Positions 46,756-56,246 of a stretch of 64,000 bases of DNA are shown here, in pieces. The position numbers and the translations under genes were made by a program. Source of the stretch: CAYTPI01 sp964439625 (GTDB taxonomy: Bacteria; Chloroflexota; Anaerolineae; Aggregatilineales; UBA3940); assembly GCA_964439625.1 (NCBI GenBank), contig CAYTPI010000002.1, forward strand, positions 1 through 64,000, given 5' to 3'. Under the pieces are notes generated by a model, which saw nothing but the letters and a program-made list of their open reading frames with translations, was not told the DNA's origin and searched no databases. Numbering within the stretch: the first letter of the stretch is position 1; each line of letters begins with the position of its first letter.

Positions 46756-47417
46756 ATCGATGCGCCTATAGTCAGATCTTGTGCCTGCGCCTCGTAAGGC
46801 TTGGGATCGATATCTTCAAGAAAGTGCTCGATGTTCAGGGATGCCAGCGTGGCGCGTTCCGCAAATAGGTATAATTTCGAGACGGATGCATTATGGAAAG
46901 CAAAGCGCCAGCGCATTCCCGGTGGAATGTTTAGCGCAAGGCTGGATAGAATTTGCAAGGTGCCGCCATGAGCTACTACCAAGACGTGGTCATCGTCATC
47001 GTGTGTTTCGCGTAGGAAGGTGACAAACGACGCAACACGGCTAGTCATTTGCTCACCAGTCTCGGCACCTTCTGGTCTAAAGGAGGGGTCTGCTAGCCAA
47101 CGCTGGTAGTCATCCGGGTCTTTTTCCTTAATCTCTTTTGACGTCCATCCTTCCCATTTGCCAAAATGGATTTCACGTAAGCGCTCATCTACAGCCAGAG
47201 CAAGCGGGTGCTCGGCGACGATTGTTTCCGCGGTAAAACGCGCCCGCTGTAAGTCGCTGCTGTAAGCCGCTACAAACCGTTGCCTCTTTAGATACTGAGC
47301 TGTTGCATTTGCCTGCGCAATGCCCATTGCATTCAACGGAATGTCGGTCTGGCCTTGAAAGCGTCGTTGGACATTCCAGTCAGTTTCACCGTGACGGACT
47401 AAAAATATAGTAGACAT
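46752..47417 (-). CDS. Histidine phosphatase family protein
   Basis: 221 residues with RHGETDWN (phospho-His in LVRHGE), the DLQRARFTAETI segment, LREIHFGKWEG and VVAHGGTLQ near the end. Belongs to the phosphoglycerate mutase-like branch that includes alpha-ribazole and sugar phosphatases; substrate unknown. ATG with a strong GGGGGG-A leader. The 3' end overlaps the transglutaminase by 4 bases. Confidence 0.93.
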   Translation of the reverse strand: MSTIFLVRHGETDWNVQRRFQGQTDIPLNAMGIAQANATAQYLKRQRFVAAYSSDLQRARFTAETIVAEHPLALAVDERLREIHFGKWEGWTSKEIKEKDPDDYQRWLADPSFRPEGAETGEQMTSRVASFVTFLRETHDDDDHVLVVAHGGTLQILSSLALNIPPGMRWRFAFHNASVSKLYLFAERATLASLNIEHFLEDIDPKPYEAQAQDLTIGASI

Positions 47418-47494
47418 GGTTCAATTCCCCCCAAAAAATTATAATGACTGCTAAAGCATAGCTAACCGAATATGCGCTGGCCAATTGATGATGC

Positions 47495-47524
47495 TTGCAG
47501 TGGTTTTTAAGCGCACGGTACAAT
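47495..47524 (+). promoter_or_regulatory. Promoter abutting the SAM hydrolase gene
   Basis: TTGCAG (47495-47500), 18-base spacer, TACAAT (47519-47524). The expected start point (about 47530-47532) falls at the ATG at 47532, so the transcript may be leaderless. Confidence 0.5.
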
Positions 47525-47531
47525 GCGCCGC

Positions 47532-48383
47532 ATGGATAAACCCACAATCACTCTACTAACAGATTTCGGCACCCAAGACGCTTTCGTTGGCGTGATGAAA
47601 GGCGTGATCCTTAATATTCAGCCTGACGTTAACCTTGTTGATCTGACGCATCAGATTACCCCACAGGATGTTCAACAAGCGGCGCGTGTTCTGCGCTACA
47701 GCGTGCCTTACTTCACACCAGAGACAATTCATCTGGTGGTAGTTGACCCTGGAGTAGGTAGTACTCGCCGAGCAATGGCTGCAAAGACCCCTCACGGTAT
47801 ATTCGTTGCACCGGATAACGGCGTTCTGACAGATATGCTGCGAGTGCCTTGGGACGCTATCGCTTTGGACAATAGACAATATTGGCGCATACCTGACCCC
47901 AGCCAAACCTTCCACGGGCGTGATATTTTCAGCCCAGTCGCCGCCCACCTTGCAGCAGGCGTCCCCTTGCGTGCGCTGGGCACAGGTATCATTGACCCCG
48001 TTATGATGCCAAGGCGCCGCTTCACACGGCAATCACAGACGGAAATACGCGGTGAAGTAACGTATATCGATCACTTTGGTGATGTAACCACAAATATTAC
48101 ACCTGTTCGCTGGGCATCAGAAACGACCATTCACCTAAGTGTGCCTGAACAGCCTGTACCAGTGTCTTTTGACGCCCGCACGGCTAAAGTGATCAGTGGT
48201 TGGCATACGCTTGAAGGTATCAACCGAACTTACTCTGACGTACCAATAGGCGAACCGCTTGCTCTGATCGGCAGCGGAGGTGAATTAGAGATCGCCGTTA
48301 ATCGGGGTCGTGCGGCGCAAGAACTCAGCTTGAGCGTTGGTGATCCAATCACGCTGAGCTTCGCGCCTTCAACCGTTACCTAG
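47532..48383 (+). CDS. SAM hydroxide adenosyltransferase (SAM hydrolase, DUF62 family)
   Basis: 283 residues. Starts with ITLLTDFGTQDAFVG, then GVMKGVIL, VVVDPGVGS, APDNGVLTD and a FHGRDIFSPVAAHLA motif, all in the DUF62 fold of SAM hydroxide adenosyltransferases and fluorinases/chlorinases. Lacking the extra loop of halogenases (not visible here), it probably hydrolyses SAM. No ribosome site precedes the ATG at 47532; an in-frame ATG at 47523 falls inside the -10 box. Followed by murA. Confidence 0.9.
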   Translation: MDKPTITLLTDFGTQDAFVGVMKGVILNIQPDVNLVDLTHQITPQDVQQAARVLRYSVPYFTPETIHLVVVDPGVGSTRRAMAAKTPHGIFVAPDNGVLTDMLRVPWDAIALDNRQYWRIPDPSQTFHGRDIFSPVAAHLAAGVPLRALGTGIIDPVMMPRRRFTRQSQTEIRGEVTYIDHFGDVTTNITPVRWASETTIHLSVPEQPVPVSFDARTAKVISGWHTLEGINRTYSDVPIGEPLALIGSGGELEIAVNRGRAAQELSLSVGDPITLSFAPSTVT

Positions 48384-48444
48384 CTTAAACGCTCATTAAC
48401 CCAGCTAGCATTAATCAACTACATGCCCATAAAAAGGATAAACC

Positions 48445-49731
48445 ATGGATCGCTTTGTTATTCAAGGTGGCATTAAGCTGAGCGGAACTATTTCTGCAAG
48501 CGGCAATAAAAATGCCGCCTTAAAGCTCTTGGCTGCCTGCATTCTAACTGATCAACCCGTGATGTTGCACAACGTCCCGAACATCGCCGACGTTCGTACA
48601 ATGCTTGCTATATTGAAAAAACTGGGCGTCAAAGTTGAAGCACTTAAGCTCAACTCCTTTCTGATCCATGCGAAAAACGTCAACTCACACATCATTGATC
48701 AACAACTCGGGTCAAAGATACGTGCCAGTATTGTACTGGCTGGCCCAATGTTGGCGCGTATGGGGCGCATCGAACTACCACCGCCAGGCGGAGATGTCAT
48801 CGGTAGGCGACGCGTTGATACGCACATGTTGGCACTTGGCAAACTCGGGGCAAAGTTTGAGCTTGACGGTAATTTTGCTTTACAAACGGATGGGCTTGTT
48901 GGGCAGGATATTCTGTTAGATGAAGCCAGCGTCACAGCGACCGAAAACGCGATCATGGCGGCCGTTACTGCAAAAGGAACCACCATCCTACGCAATGTAG
49001 CATCGGAACCACATGTGCAAGACCTTTGCAACTTCTTAAATATGCTCGGAGCGCAGATCGTTGGAATTGGTAGCAATCAGCTGACAATTCAGGGTGTCGA
49101 TAAATTATCTGGTGGAGAATACAATATCGGTGCAGATTATGTTGAAGTTGCTAGTTTCATCGGAGCAGCAGCAGTCACACGCAGTCGCATTCGGATTGAA
49201 AACGCAGCGCCACAGCATTTACCAATGATTGAGCTGGTATTTAACCGGCTGGGTGTCCACTGGGAAGTTGAAGGCGATGCGGTAATTGTTCCAGAGTACC
49301 AACCCTTGAAGATTATCTCTGACCTTGGTGGTGCTATCCCTGAAATCAAAGCACAACCGTGGCCAGCCTTTCCTAGTGACCTAATGAGTATTGCTCTTGT
49401 AGTCGCTACCCAAGCAGAGGGAACTGTGCTATTCCACGAATGGATGTACGACAGTCGTTTTTACTGGGTCGACAAGCTCAATTACATGGGTGCGCGCGCG
49501 CTCGTCTGCGACCCACACCGTTGCATTGTGCAGGGGCCTGTACAATTGACTGGAGAGCGCAAGCGCATCACTAGCCCAGATATTCGCGCTGGAATGGCAT
49601 TGCTTCTAGCCGCTCTCTGCGCGGAAGGTGAAACAGTTGTACGCAACATCGGTCAAATTGATCGCGGGTACGAAGCGGTTGATCAAAAACTGCAAACACT
49701 GAATGCTAAGATCGAGCGTTTGACGGATTAA
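48445..49731 (+). CDS. murA: UDP-N-acetylglucosamine 1-carboxyvinyltransferase (Asp-type)
   Basis: 428 residues, normal length. SGNKNAALKLLAACIL (Lys22), IELPPPGGDVIGRRRVDTHML, ITSPDIRAGMALLLAALCAEG and the IGQIDRGYEAVDQKL end are MurA-specific. The catalytic Cys is replaced by Asp117, as in the fosfomycin-insensitive enzymes of mycobacteria and Chlamydia. It catalyses the first committed step of peptidoglycan precursor synthesis. AAAGGATAA precedes the ATG. Confidence 0.96.
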   Translation: MDRFVIQGGIKLSGTISASGNKNAALKLLAACILTDQPVMLHNVPNIADVRTMLAILKKLGVKVEALKLNSFLIHAKNVNSHIIDQQLGSKIRASIVLAGPMLARMGRIELPPPGGDVIGRRRVDTHMLALGKLGAKFELDGNFALQTDGLVGQDILLDEASVTATENAIMAAVTAKGTTILRNVASEPHVQDLCNFLNMLGAQIVGIGSNQLTIQGVDKLSGGEYNIGADYVEVASFIGAAAVTRSRIRIENAAPQHLPMIELVFNRLGVHWEVEGDAVIVPEYQPLKIISDLGGAIPEIKAQPWPAFPSDLMSIALVVATQAEGTVLFHEWMYDSRFYWVDKLNYMGARALVCDPHRCIVQGPVQLTGERKRITSPDIRAGMALLLAALCAEGETVVRNIGQIDRGYEAVDQKLQTLNAKIERLTD

Positions 49732-49757
49732 ATTGATAGACAGCCAATACTACAAAG

Positions 49758-49787
49758 CAAAAAGGCCACAGATTGCGGCCCTTCTTT
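49758..49787 (-). terminator. Terminator between murA and carD
   Basis: GGCC stem arms (49764-49767 and 49777-49780), extended by AA and TT, with five A on the plus strand that read as T on the minus strand, so it ends the leftward carD transcript; it may also end murA. Confidence 0.75.
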
Positions 49788-49808
49788 GTTAACAGTAGAT
49801 GCTAAAGC

Positions 49809-50312
49809 TTATGCTGGAACTTCACGCTGGAAGAGATGCTCTTCCAGGATTGTGTCGATGTGTTCGCTGGCGGAGTCCTCAGTGAATTCTGGCTTAACCG
49901 AGAGAATACTGACCAGAAATTCTTTTGCACGAGCCAGTAGACGTATGTCGCCGCCGGGCAAACGGTCGACATGTTGACGCCACGACAAGTCTCGAAGAGC
50001 TTCTGCCACTTCAAGCGGGTCACCGCTTTTAATCTTTTTCGCCATCGCCGCTTGACGCTTACGATAATTATCCGCAAGAGTCTTCGGCTTACTCTTCAAG
50101 ACATCAATGAAGCGCTTTTTATTCCTTACCGGGCGGATACCATTATCGTCAACTTGCTTGACAGGGATCATCAAATAACCTTCTGTAACAAGATCGATAT
50201 TATAGTAACTCTGAGGCTCGTCCCCAATGGTCAGACGCTTCATTCCAGTAATTTTCCCTGCCCCGTGTTGAGGATGAATCACCAGATCCCCCACCTCAAA
50301 TATTTGCTCCAA
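49809..50312 (-). CDS. CarD-family transcriptional regulator
   Basis: 167 residues. N-terminal RID domain (FEVGDLVIHPQHGAGKITGM, then YYNIDLV and MIPVKQVDDNGIRPV), a helical C-terminal domain with AKKIKSGDPLEVAEALRDLSWR. CarD/CdnL proteins bind RNA polymerase beta and stabilise open complexes at rRNA and other promoters. The start is TTG at 50312, supported by AAGGA upstream and by family length. It is monocistronic, leftward. Confidence 0.94.
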   Translation of the reverse strand: MEQIFEVGDLVIHPQHGAGKITGMKRLTIGDEPQSYYNIDLVTEGYLMIPVKQVDDNGIRPVRNKKRFIDVLKSKPKTLADNYRKRQAAMAKKIKSGDPLEVAEALRDLSWRQHVDRLPGGDIRLLARAKEFLVSILSVKPEFTEDSASEHIDTILEEHLFQREVPA

Positions 50313-50461
50313 TGTTGTTCCTTCCGCAGAACTTAACGTACAGTTTGGAGTAGAATGCAGCTACTGTTAAACTGACAGTGGGCTAAGAGGAAGTTTATAA
50401 CCCACCAAAAACTTTTATGATACATAATATAACATAAAGTCGGCATTTTTGCCAGCTAAGC

Positions 50462-50490
50462 TTGTACCTGCTGATACATATTGCTATACT
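50462..50490 (+). promoter_or_regulatory. Promoter of tRNA-Val
   Basis: TTGTAC (50462-50467), 17-base spacer and TATACT (50485-50490), 11 bases before the tRNA. Confidence 0.75.
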
Positions 50491-50501
50491 ATATCGTCTA
50501 A

Positions 50502-50575
<74 letters not shown>

Positions 50576-50607
50576 CAAAAATACACATGGATGTGCTGGT
50601 GCGGTCG

Positions 50608-50630
50608 TGCGGTATGCATAACCGCATTTT
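50608..50630 (+). terminator. Terminator after tRNA-Val
   Basis: A 6-bp stem TGCGGT / ACCGCA with a 7-base loop followed by TTTT. Confidence 0.7.
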
Positions 50631-50649
50631 GAGTCTTAAGGGCTGTTAC

Positions 50650-50678
50650 AATCACTCCGCTGCCAACGGTGATTTTTT
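50650..50678 (+). terminator. Second hairpin with T-run just before the kinase gene
   Basis: AATCAC (50650-50655) pairs with GTGATT (50669-50674), ending in a run of six T (50673-50678). It is only 31 bases from the kinase start, so it may attenuate readthrough into that gene. Confidence 0.55.
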
Positions 50679-50708
50679 GTAGTTTATAGGTCTAGAGAAA
50701 ACGGCATT

Positions 50709-52559
50709 ATGGAACAAAGACTGCAAGTATCTAATCAAGAATGGGGCCTCGTCGGCATTCGCCTGCTAGGAGTTATTGGCCTAAGTGCCTATCTCTTTAT
50801 TAATGGCAATGCATTGACCTCAAATCAAATCATCTATGGAGGTGCTATTATCGGTTTGCTTTTGACAGCAGAATTTGTAATGGCAATCCTATTTTCAAAT
50901 GATGAATGGACAACAGGACGTCTAATAGGGGTCTTGGCTTATGACTGCACCCTCGCACTTGCAGCAGTATTTTTAGTTGATGTCCAACTTGCGTGGCTTG
51001 CAATCATCCCTGTAATTGTAACTGGCTTCTACTTTGATTGGCTCTATAGTCTTTTACTGGGATGCTCGTTGGCGTTGGTATTGGCGTCAACACTGGCGCT
51101 ATTCACATTTAATCAAGCGAGCCTATTGACGTTAGTTGTCGTCATCTTTACGGTTGTGGGTGCTGGCCCGGCAATGTTCTTTCTAAGTGATGCACAAACT
51201 CAGCAAGAACGTTCTTCCCCATCCTCCTTGAATGGCGGTCGGTCACAGAAGTCGCCGGGTAGAGATAAAGCCGAAGCGGTGGCCAAACTTGCAACTGAGT
51301 ACATGCGCATCGTTTACGAAATGGCAGAAGTTATTAACCGGTCTTACCTTGAACCGCGGCGCGTGTTAAGTACAACAGTAGAATTTGCTATTGAAGGTCT
51401 GGAGCGTGTAGGTGCAATCGCCCCATTATTCGGGTCAATTCTATTGTTTGCTGATAGCGACGTCCCCGGTGGTGCATTTACCGTACTGCGTGTTGCCTAC
51501 CAAGGCGGAACTGTTGCTAGCAAAGACTATAATGTGGTCGTCCCCGGCCTTGAGGGCGTTATTGACAAATCCGTTCGGACTGACTCAGTGCAGGTGAGCC
51601 ATTCACCCGCTACTGACCCAGAAATCAGCCAGTTCGCAACCTACGCTGAGTGCAAAACAGTGATGTGCGTTCCCTTACGAACAGGAAAGAATTTTTACGG
51701 CGTAATGTTGTGTGGTAGTCTACAGAAAGATGCGTTTAATAATCTGCATCGTGAACTCATGATTGCCGTTGGTAACCAAGCAGCGACGGCCCTCCATACA
51801 GCTAAGTTATATGTTTCGCTCAAACAACAGCGAGACCGAATCGTTGAGGTTGAAAAGGCCGCACGGGCCCAACTCGCTGGTGAACTGCACGATGGCCCAA
51901 CGCAAGGTATCGCGGCTATTACTATGCGCTTGAACTACATTCGTAAGTTGCTGGAGAAGAAGCCTGAACGTGCGGCTGATGAACTGTATCAAATCGAAGA
52001 CATGGCCCGGCGCACAGCAAAAGAGATCCGTGCTATGCTGTTTGAATTGCGCCCCAAGGCACTCGACAATGGGCTAGGCGCAGGGCTTGAGCAACTAGCC
52101 ATCAAGAATCGTGAAACATACGATCAAGAAGTCTCATATTTCATTGAAGATCATTGTGACCAATTGCTCGACGATCAAAGCACACAGACATTGTTCTCTA
52201 TTGCTGTTGAGGCTGTTAATAATGCTCGTAAGCACGCACAAGCCTCATTGATTAAAATCGAGGCTCGTGTTCGTGCAGATACTTTCTTATTGGAGATTAT
52301 CGACAACGGCAAAGGCTTCGACGTTGAAGAAGCTCTCTACCAAGCTCGTCACCGTGAGGGCCACCTTGGTCTCACAAACCTGCAAGAGCGGGCAACCTTG
52401 GTTGATGGATCACTAAAGATAGAATCCCAAATTGGCGTTGGTACCACTATGACGGTTCACATTCCAATGTCAGTATTACGTGAGCGGTTGCAAGAACAAC
52501 GCGAGCGTCAAGCAGAAGAAGCTGGTGAGCCAATTACGCAGGGTTACATGCCCTTCTAA
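50709..52559 (+). CDS. Membrane-bound sensor histidine kinase with GAF domain
   Basis: 616 residues. Several membrane segments in the first 165, a GAF-like domain (about 200-375), then the HisKA_3 dimerisation domain with His394 in GELHDGPTQG and a HATPase_c domain (EAVNNARKHAQAS, LEIIDNGKGFD, GHLGLTNLQERA). This is the NarX/LiaS/DegS branch. No response regulator is adjacent; it may partner a distant one. The start has only a weak purine-rich leader after a terminator-like hairpin. Confidence 0.94.
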   Translation: MEQRLQVSNQEWGLVGIRLLGVIGLSAYLFINGNALTSNQIIYGGAIIGLLLTAEFVMAILFSNDEWTTGRLIGVLAYDCTLALAAVFLVDVQLAWLAIIPVIVTGFYFDWLYSLLLGCSLALVLASTLALFTFNQASLLTLVVVIFTVVGAGPAMFFLSDAQTQQERSSPSSLNGGRSQKSPGRDKAEAVAKLATEYMRIVYEMAEVINRSYLEPRRVLSTTVEFAIEGLERVGAIAPLFGSILLFADSDVPGGAFTVLRVAYQGGTVASKDYNVVVPGLEGVIDKSVRTDSVQVSHSPATDPEISQFATYAECKTVMCVPLRTGKNFYGVMLCGSLQKDAFNNLHRELMIAVGNQAATALHTAKLYVSLKQQRDRIVEVEKAARAQLAGELHDGPTQGIAAITMRLNYIRKLLEKKPERAADELYQIEDMARRTAKEIRAMLFELRPKALDNGLGAGLEQLAIKNRETYDQEVSYFIEDHCDQLLDDQSTQTLFSIAVEAVNNARKHAQASLIKIEARVRADTFLLEIIDNGKGFDVEEALYQARHREGHLGLTNLQERATLVDGSLKIESQIGVGTTMTVHIPMSVLRERLQEQRERQAEEAGEPITQGYMPF

Positions 52560-53182
52560 ATCTCTGCGGCTACCAGCCCCCGAATAAAGTCAGCTTTCCC
52601 TCCCTGGGATGGATGTCGCAGCGCAATGTAAGGGATGTTTAACTCGTCGCAGGCCCGCTGAGCGATGCGCCCAACAGCCAAGACTGTCAATGGGTCAAAC
52701 ATCTGGTGCACTGTCTGTAAGAACGGATAACCTAACCTCTGCTCGCCCACCTTCGGTGCCCGGTTTGAACGTGGCTGATCTGGCTTGTGAGGGTGCAGCG
52801 GCACCGTATTCCACAATAACGGTGGTTGCTTAGCATGGTCGGTGAGTGCGCCCCAGAGGATAGTCGCAGAAGGTTCTGCTATGCCGTTTGGCTTTTCCGG
52901 GTGCAGACGATATCCCTGATCAAATAAACCGAATGGTGTTTCTTTTGCCAGCATGACTCGCTCACTGGTGATCGGAATACCCGTGCGTGCACACCCTCGG
53001 TGCCCTGGTGCCTCCAACACAAACATAGCTTTCGGTTTACGTGCTGACATATCAAGTAAGTATCGCTCCAAATTATGCCGGTGAAGCTCAGCATTCTCAT
53101 CTTCACCATCAGCATAAAGATTATGTAAGCTGTCAGTAGATGGCAGCTCACGCAGGTTTGTCATTAACGTTTCTAACAACAT
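52556..53182 (-). CDS. Uracil-DNA glycosylase family protein
   Basis: About 208 residues. Uracil-DNA glycosylase superfamily pattern: FVLEAPGHRGCARTGIPITSER with catalytic-loop-like EAPG, LWNTVPLHPHKPDQPRSNRAP, VLAVGRIAQRACDEL and the RHPSQGG motif near the end. It should remove uracil or a damaged base from DNA; the subfamily is uncertain. The start at 53182 has AGGAAG about 10 bases upstream; an in-frame ATG at 53254 would overlap the next gene's leader. The 3' end overlaps the kinase by 4 bases. Confidence 0.85.
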   Translation of the reverse strand: MLLETLMTNLRELPSTDSLHNLYADGEDENAELHRHNLERYLLDMSARKPKAMFVLEAPGHRGCARTGIPITSERVMLAKETPFGLFDQGYRLHPEKPNGIAEPSATILWGALTDHAKQPPLLWNTVPLHPHKPDQPRSNRAPKVGEQRLGYPFLQTVHQMFDPLTVLAVGRIAQRACDELNIPYIALRHPSQGGKADFIRGLVAAEI

Positions 53183-53344
53183 TGTATTGAACTTCCTAAC
53201 GCTTACTCTCCGATTGTACTTGGTAATGTCGATGTGTTTTCCATCACCTTGCAACTGGGTTATGATTGCAAACTGATGAATATTAAACCCTCAGTCAACA
53301 TTGACGCGCCCCTTGTGGATAACACTGCAACTGGGGATGAGTCA

Positions 53345-54952
53345 ATGACTCAAATTCCTACAACGCACAACCTATCACAAGCAGCCGTTGATGAAACAAC
53401 ACAAATTGCCCGCGCCGCTGGTATTATCGGCCTAGGGAATGTAGCCAGCCGGATTTTGGGCCTACTCCGCGAGATCGTCAAGTCGAATCTGTTTGGGGCA
53501 GGAGCTGCTGTTGATGCGTTCAACATTGCAACAGTTGTTCCTACCATGATCTACGATCTATTAGCCGGCGGTATGGTCGATAGTGCACTAGTACCCGTTT
53601 TTAGCTCTTATGCTGAAAATAAACGCAAGGAACTCTGGGGGTTGGTCAGCGTGATCCTCAACCTGACTATCATCTTGATGCTTGTCATCTCTGCTTTTCT
53701 TTGGTTATTTGCGCCTACTATAGCTGAACTGCTCAACACCAACCCAGAAGCAGACCTTGCTCTGACAACACAACTGCTCCGCGTCACTGTGCCCGCTGTT
53801 CTATTTCTGAGTCTGTCGGGTGTGCTATCTGGGTTATTATATTCACTAAAACGCTTCGCATTCCCTGCCTTCACCGCGGCTGTATTTAACGCCTGCATCG
53901 TCGTGGTAACGTTATTATTGCATCAGCGAATTGGCATTATGGGAATGGCTCTTGGGTTGTTGGCTGGAGCCGTTGCTCAAGTTGCGCTTCAATTGCCTGG
54001 CCTCCGAGATGCACTCAAATACGTGCGTTTGGTCTTCCGGCACCCCGGCCTCAAGCAGATCACCAAACTTTATGCCCCAATCTTACTGGGCCTGCTCTTT
54101 GAAATCTCACTAAACCGGTTGGTCAGCTACCGCCTCGCATCGGATGCGATTGTCGGTGGCATCTCATGGATGAACTACGCCACCACACTGCGCCAACTAC
54201 CACAAGGTTTAGTTGCTATTGCTGTTTCTTTTGCCATCTTACCCACACTATCTGTGCATGCCTCGAATGAGCTAAAAGGCGAAAGTGCCGAGTCTTTCCG
54301 ACAAACGCTGGCGCGTGGCCTCCGTTTGGTGATGGTCTTAATTGTGCCTGCTTCAGCCGGCTTGTTTGTGTTAGGCCAACCTGTCATCGACCTTGTGTTA
54401 GAACACGGCAACTTCACTGTATTCGACACACAGATGACCTCGATAGCGCTTTATCTGTATCTCATTGGTCTGCCCTTCGCCGCCATCGATCTAGTACTAG
54501 TCTTTGCCTTTTACGCACGTCAAAACACATGGATTCCAGCCGTCATCGGTGTTGTATCCAACATCGCTTATCTAATAGTCGCAGTAGCATTGTTACGAGG
54601 GATGGGCTTATTCGCACTGATGGTCGCTGACTCATTCAAACAACTGCTGCATGCCGTTATCGCTGGGGCTATGCTGCGTCAGCGCGTTGGTGGACTGTCA
54701 TCCTACGGCATTGGGCGCACCACTCTAATGACGGTGCTTGCAGCCACTGTAATGAGCGTCGTGGTCTATGGCGTGTTGTTGGGGCTCAACGCAGCGCTGC
54801 CTCAGAGCAACAACATTCTGTTTGAAGGGCTTAAGGTCGTCATTCCGGGGGCGGTCGGCGCAAGCTTATATTTATGGCTGGTAACTGCGCTGGGCGTCGA
54901 AGAAATCCGTATGCTCTGGCATGCCGTTCAGCAGAGGTTGGGGCGTGGCTAA
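53345..54952 (+). CDS. murJ: Lipid II flippase MurJ
   Basis: About 535 residues. Begins ARAAGIIGLGNVASRILGLLREIV, the diagnostic MurJ N-terminus, then DAFNIATVVPTMIYDLLAGG and about 14 membrane segments. It moves lipid II across the membrane for wall synthesis. ATG 53345 has GGGGA 6-10 bases upstream; an in-frame ATG at 53276 is possible but lacks a clear site. It is convergent with the phosphoesterase. Confidence 0.94.
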   Translation: MTQIPTTHNLSQAAVDETTQIARAAGIIGLGNVASRILGLLREIVKSNLFGAGAAVDAFNIATVVPTMIYDLLAGGMVDSALVPVFSSYAENKRKELWGLVSVILNLTIILMLVISAFLWLFAPTIAELLNTNPEADLALTTQLLRVTVPAVLFLSLSGVLSGLLYSLKRFAFPAFTAAVFNACIVVVTLLLHQRIGIMGMALGLLAGAVAQVALQLPGLRDALKYVRLVFRHPGLKQITKLYAPILLGLLFEISLNRLVSYRLASDAIVGGISWMNYATTLRQLPQGLVAIAVSFAILPTLSVHASNELKGESAESFRQTLARGLRLVMVLIVPASAGLFVLGQPVIDLVLEHGNFTVFDTQMTSIALYLYLIGLPFAAIDLVLVFAFYARQNTWIPAVIGVVSNIAYLIVAVALLRGMGLFALMVADSFKQLLHAVIAGAMLRQRVGGLSSYGIGRTTLMTVLAATVMSVVVYGVLLGLNAALPQSNNILFEGLKVVIPGAVGASLYLWLVTALGVEEIRMLWHAVQQRLGRG

Positions 54953-55447
54953 CTACCCTGCGATTTCAACCACAGATAGCCCATCTGTCTCAAGATCAAG
55001 GATGCAAAAGGAGCGCGATTGCGGCTTCCGACCACCCAGCGCACCGGGGTTAATCACGCGTGTACCGCCGACGCTCTCATCACGTCGCAGATGGCTGTGC
55101 CCGTGGAAGACGTAATCGTAGTCACCACCATTGATGAACCCAGCCAGTATATCTTTTTGATGCCCATGGCACATTGCTACAGACTTACTACCAATCTCTG
55201 TCGTAAACGTCAACCCAAGTGATGCATTGGGCCAGCCATCAACCATCTTATGAATGGTTACTGCGTCACCATCCATGTTGCCCATCACAAAAGCGATTTT
55301 GGTATCTTCAAACAGTTTGGCGATCTTCGGGGTGGTAATATCCCCGCAATGTAGCATTAGGTCAACCTGCGCTGTAAGAAGTGCATCCCGCGCAATTACG
55401 GCATTATCAACGTTGTTATGTGTATCTGAAAGAACACCTATTTTCAT
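54953..55447 (-). CDS. YfcE/MJ0936 family metallophosphoesterase
   Basis: 164 residues. Metal motifs SDTHNN, HCGDI, MGNMDGD, MCHGH and FHGHSHLRRD all present. A small cytoplasmic phosphodiesterase of unknown natural substrate. The start codon ATG is preceded by AAGG. Stop abuts the MurJ stop with no gap, and the gene is divergent from azlC. Confidence 0.92.
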   Translation of the reverse strand: MKIGVLSDTHNNVDNAVIARDALLTAQVDLMLHCGDITTPKIAKLFEDTKIAFVMGNMDGDAVTIHKMVDGWPNASLGLTFTTEIGSKSVAMCHGHQKDILAGFINGGDYDYVFHGHSHLRRDESVGGTRVINPGALGGRKPQSRSFCILDLETDGLSVVEIAG

Positions 55448-55526
55448 TGCTGCACCTTCGAATTGTCTTGGCTTACCGTTGAATATTGTCCTGTGGATCG
55501 TAAACCAATCCTATTAACCTGTCGAA

Positions 55527-56246
55527 ATGGAAACCATGCAAACTGCAAGAGACGTATCACGCGTAGCCGAATTTTTGACAGGCATCCGTGATCAACTGCC
55601 GATTCTGCTGGGGACGACCCCCTTTGGCTTAATATACGGTGTCATCGCAGTTGATGGTGGCCTGAGCAGTGAAGCCAGCATCGCGATGTCATCGATTGTA
55701 TTTGCCGGGTCATCTCAGTTTATTGCTGCGGAATTATTCGCTACGCAGACGCCAGCCTTAGTAATTATCGTCACAACGTTCGTCGTGAACTTAAGACATA
55801 TGCTTTACAGTGCCTCTCTGGCTCCCTATGTACGCCATCTAGCTGCAGGTTGGAAGTGGCTTTTGTCGTATCTACTGACTGATGAGGCTTATGCAACGAC
55901 TATCAATCGCTATGTTAAAGATGGCGAGCATGACATTGCGCCTAACGCGCACTGGTACTTCTTTGGAACGGCAATGACGCTTTGGACATCTTGGCAGATC
56001 AGTACAGCCATTGGCGTACTGGTTGGTACACAAATCCCATCAAGTTGGTCGTTGGATTTCACCGTACCACTGGTTTTTATCGCGCTAGTAGTTCCTAACC
56101 TTACAGATCGCGCATCCTTTTTTGCTGCCCTATCCGCCGGGATCGTTTCGATTGTAGCCGTTTCGCTACCGTTCAACCTCAGCTTGATTGTAGCAGCCTT
56201 TGTTGGCATTTTTGTCGGCATGCTTGTGGAAGGGTTACGCCGATGA
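55527..56246 (+). CDS. azlC: AzlC family branched-chain amino acid exporter subunit
   Basis: 239 residues. Typical AzlC: PILLGTTPFGLIYGV, then MSSIVFAGSSQFIAAELF, and NLRHMLYSASLAPYV, with six or seven membrane segments. Works with AzlD to export branched-chain amino acids. An internal ATG four codons in is also possible. Stop overlaps azlD by ATGA. Confidence 0.94.
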   Translation: METMQTARDVSRVAEFLTGIRDQLPILLGTTPFGLIYGVIAVDGGLSSEASIAMSSIVFAGSSQFIAAELFATQTPALVIIVTTFVVNLRHMLYSASLAPYVRHLAAGWKWLLSYLLTDEAYATTINRYVKDGEHDIAPNAHWYFFGTAMTLWTSWQISTAIGVLVGTQIPSSWSLDFTVPLVFIALVVPNLTDRASFFAALSAGIVSIVAVSLPFNLSLIVAAFVGIFVGMLVEGLRR

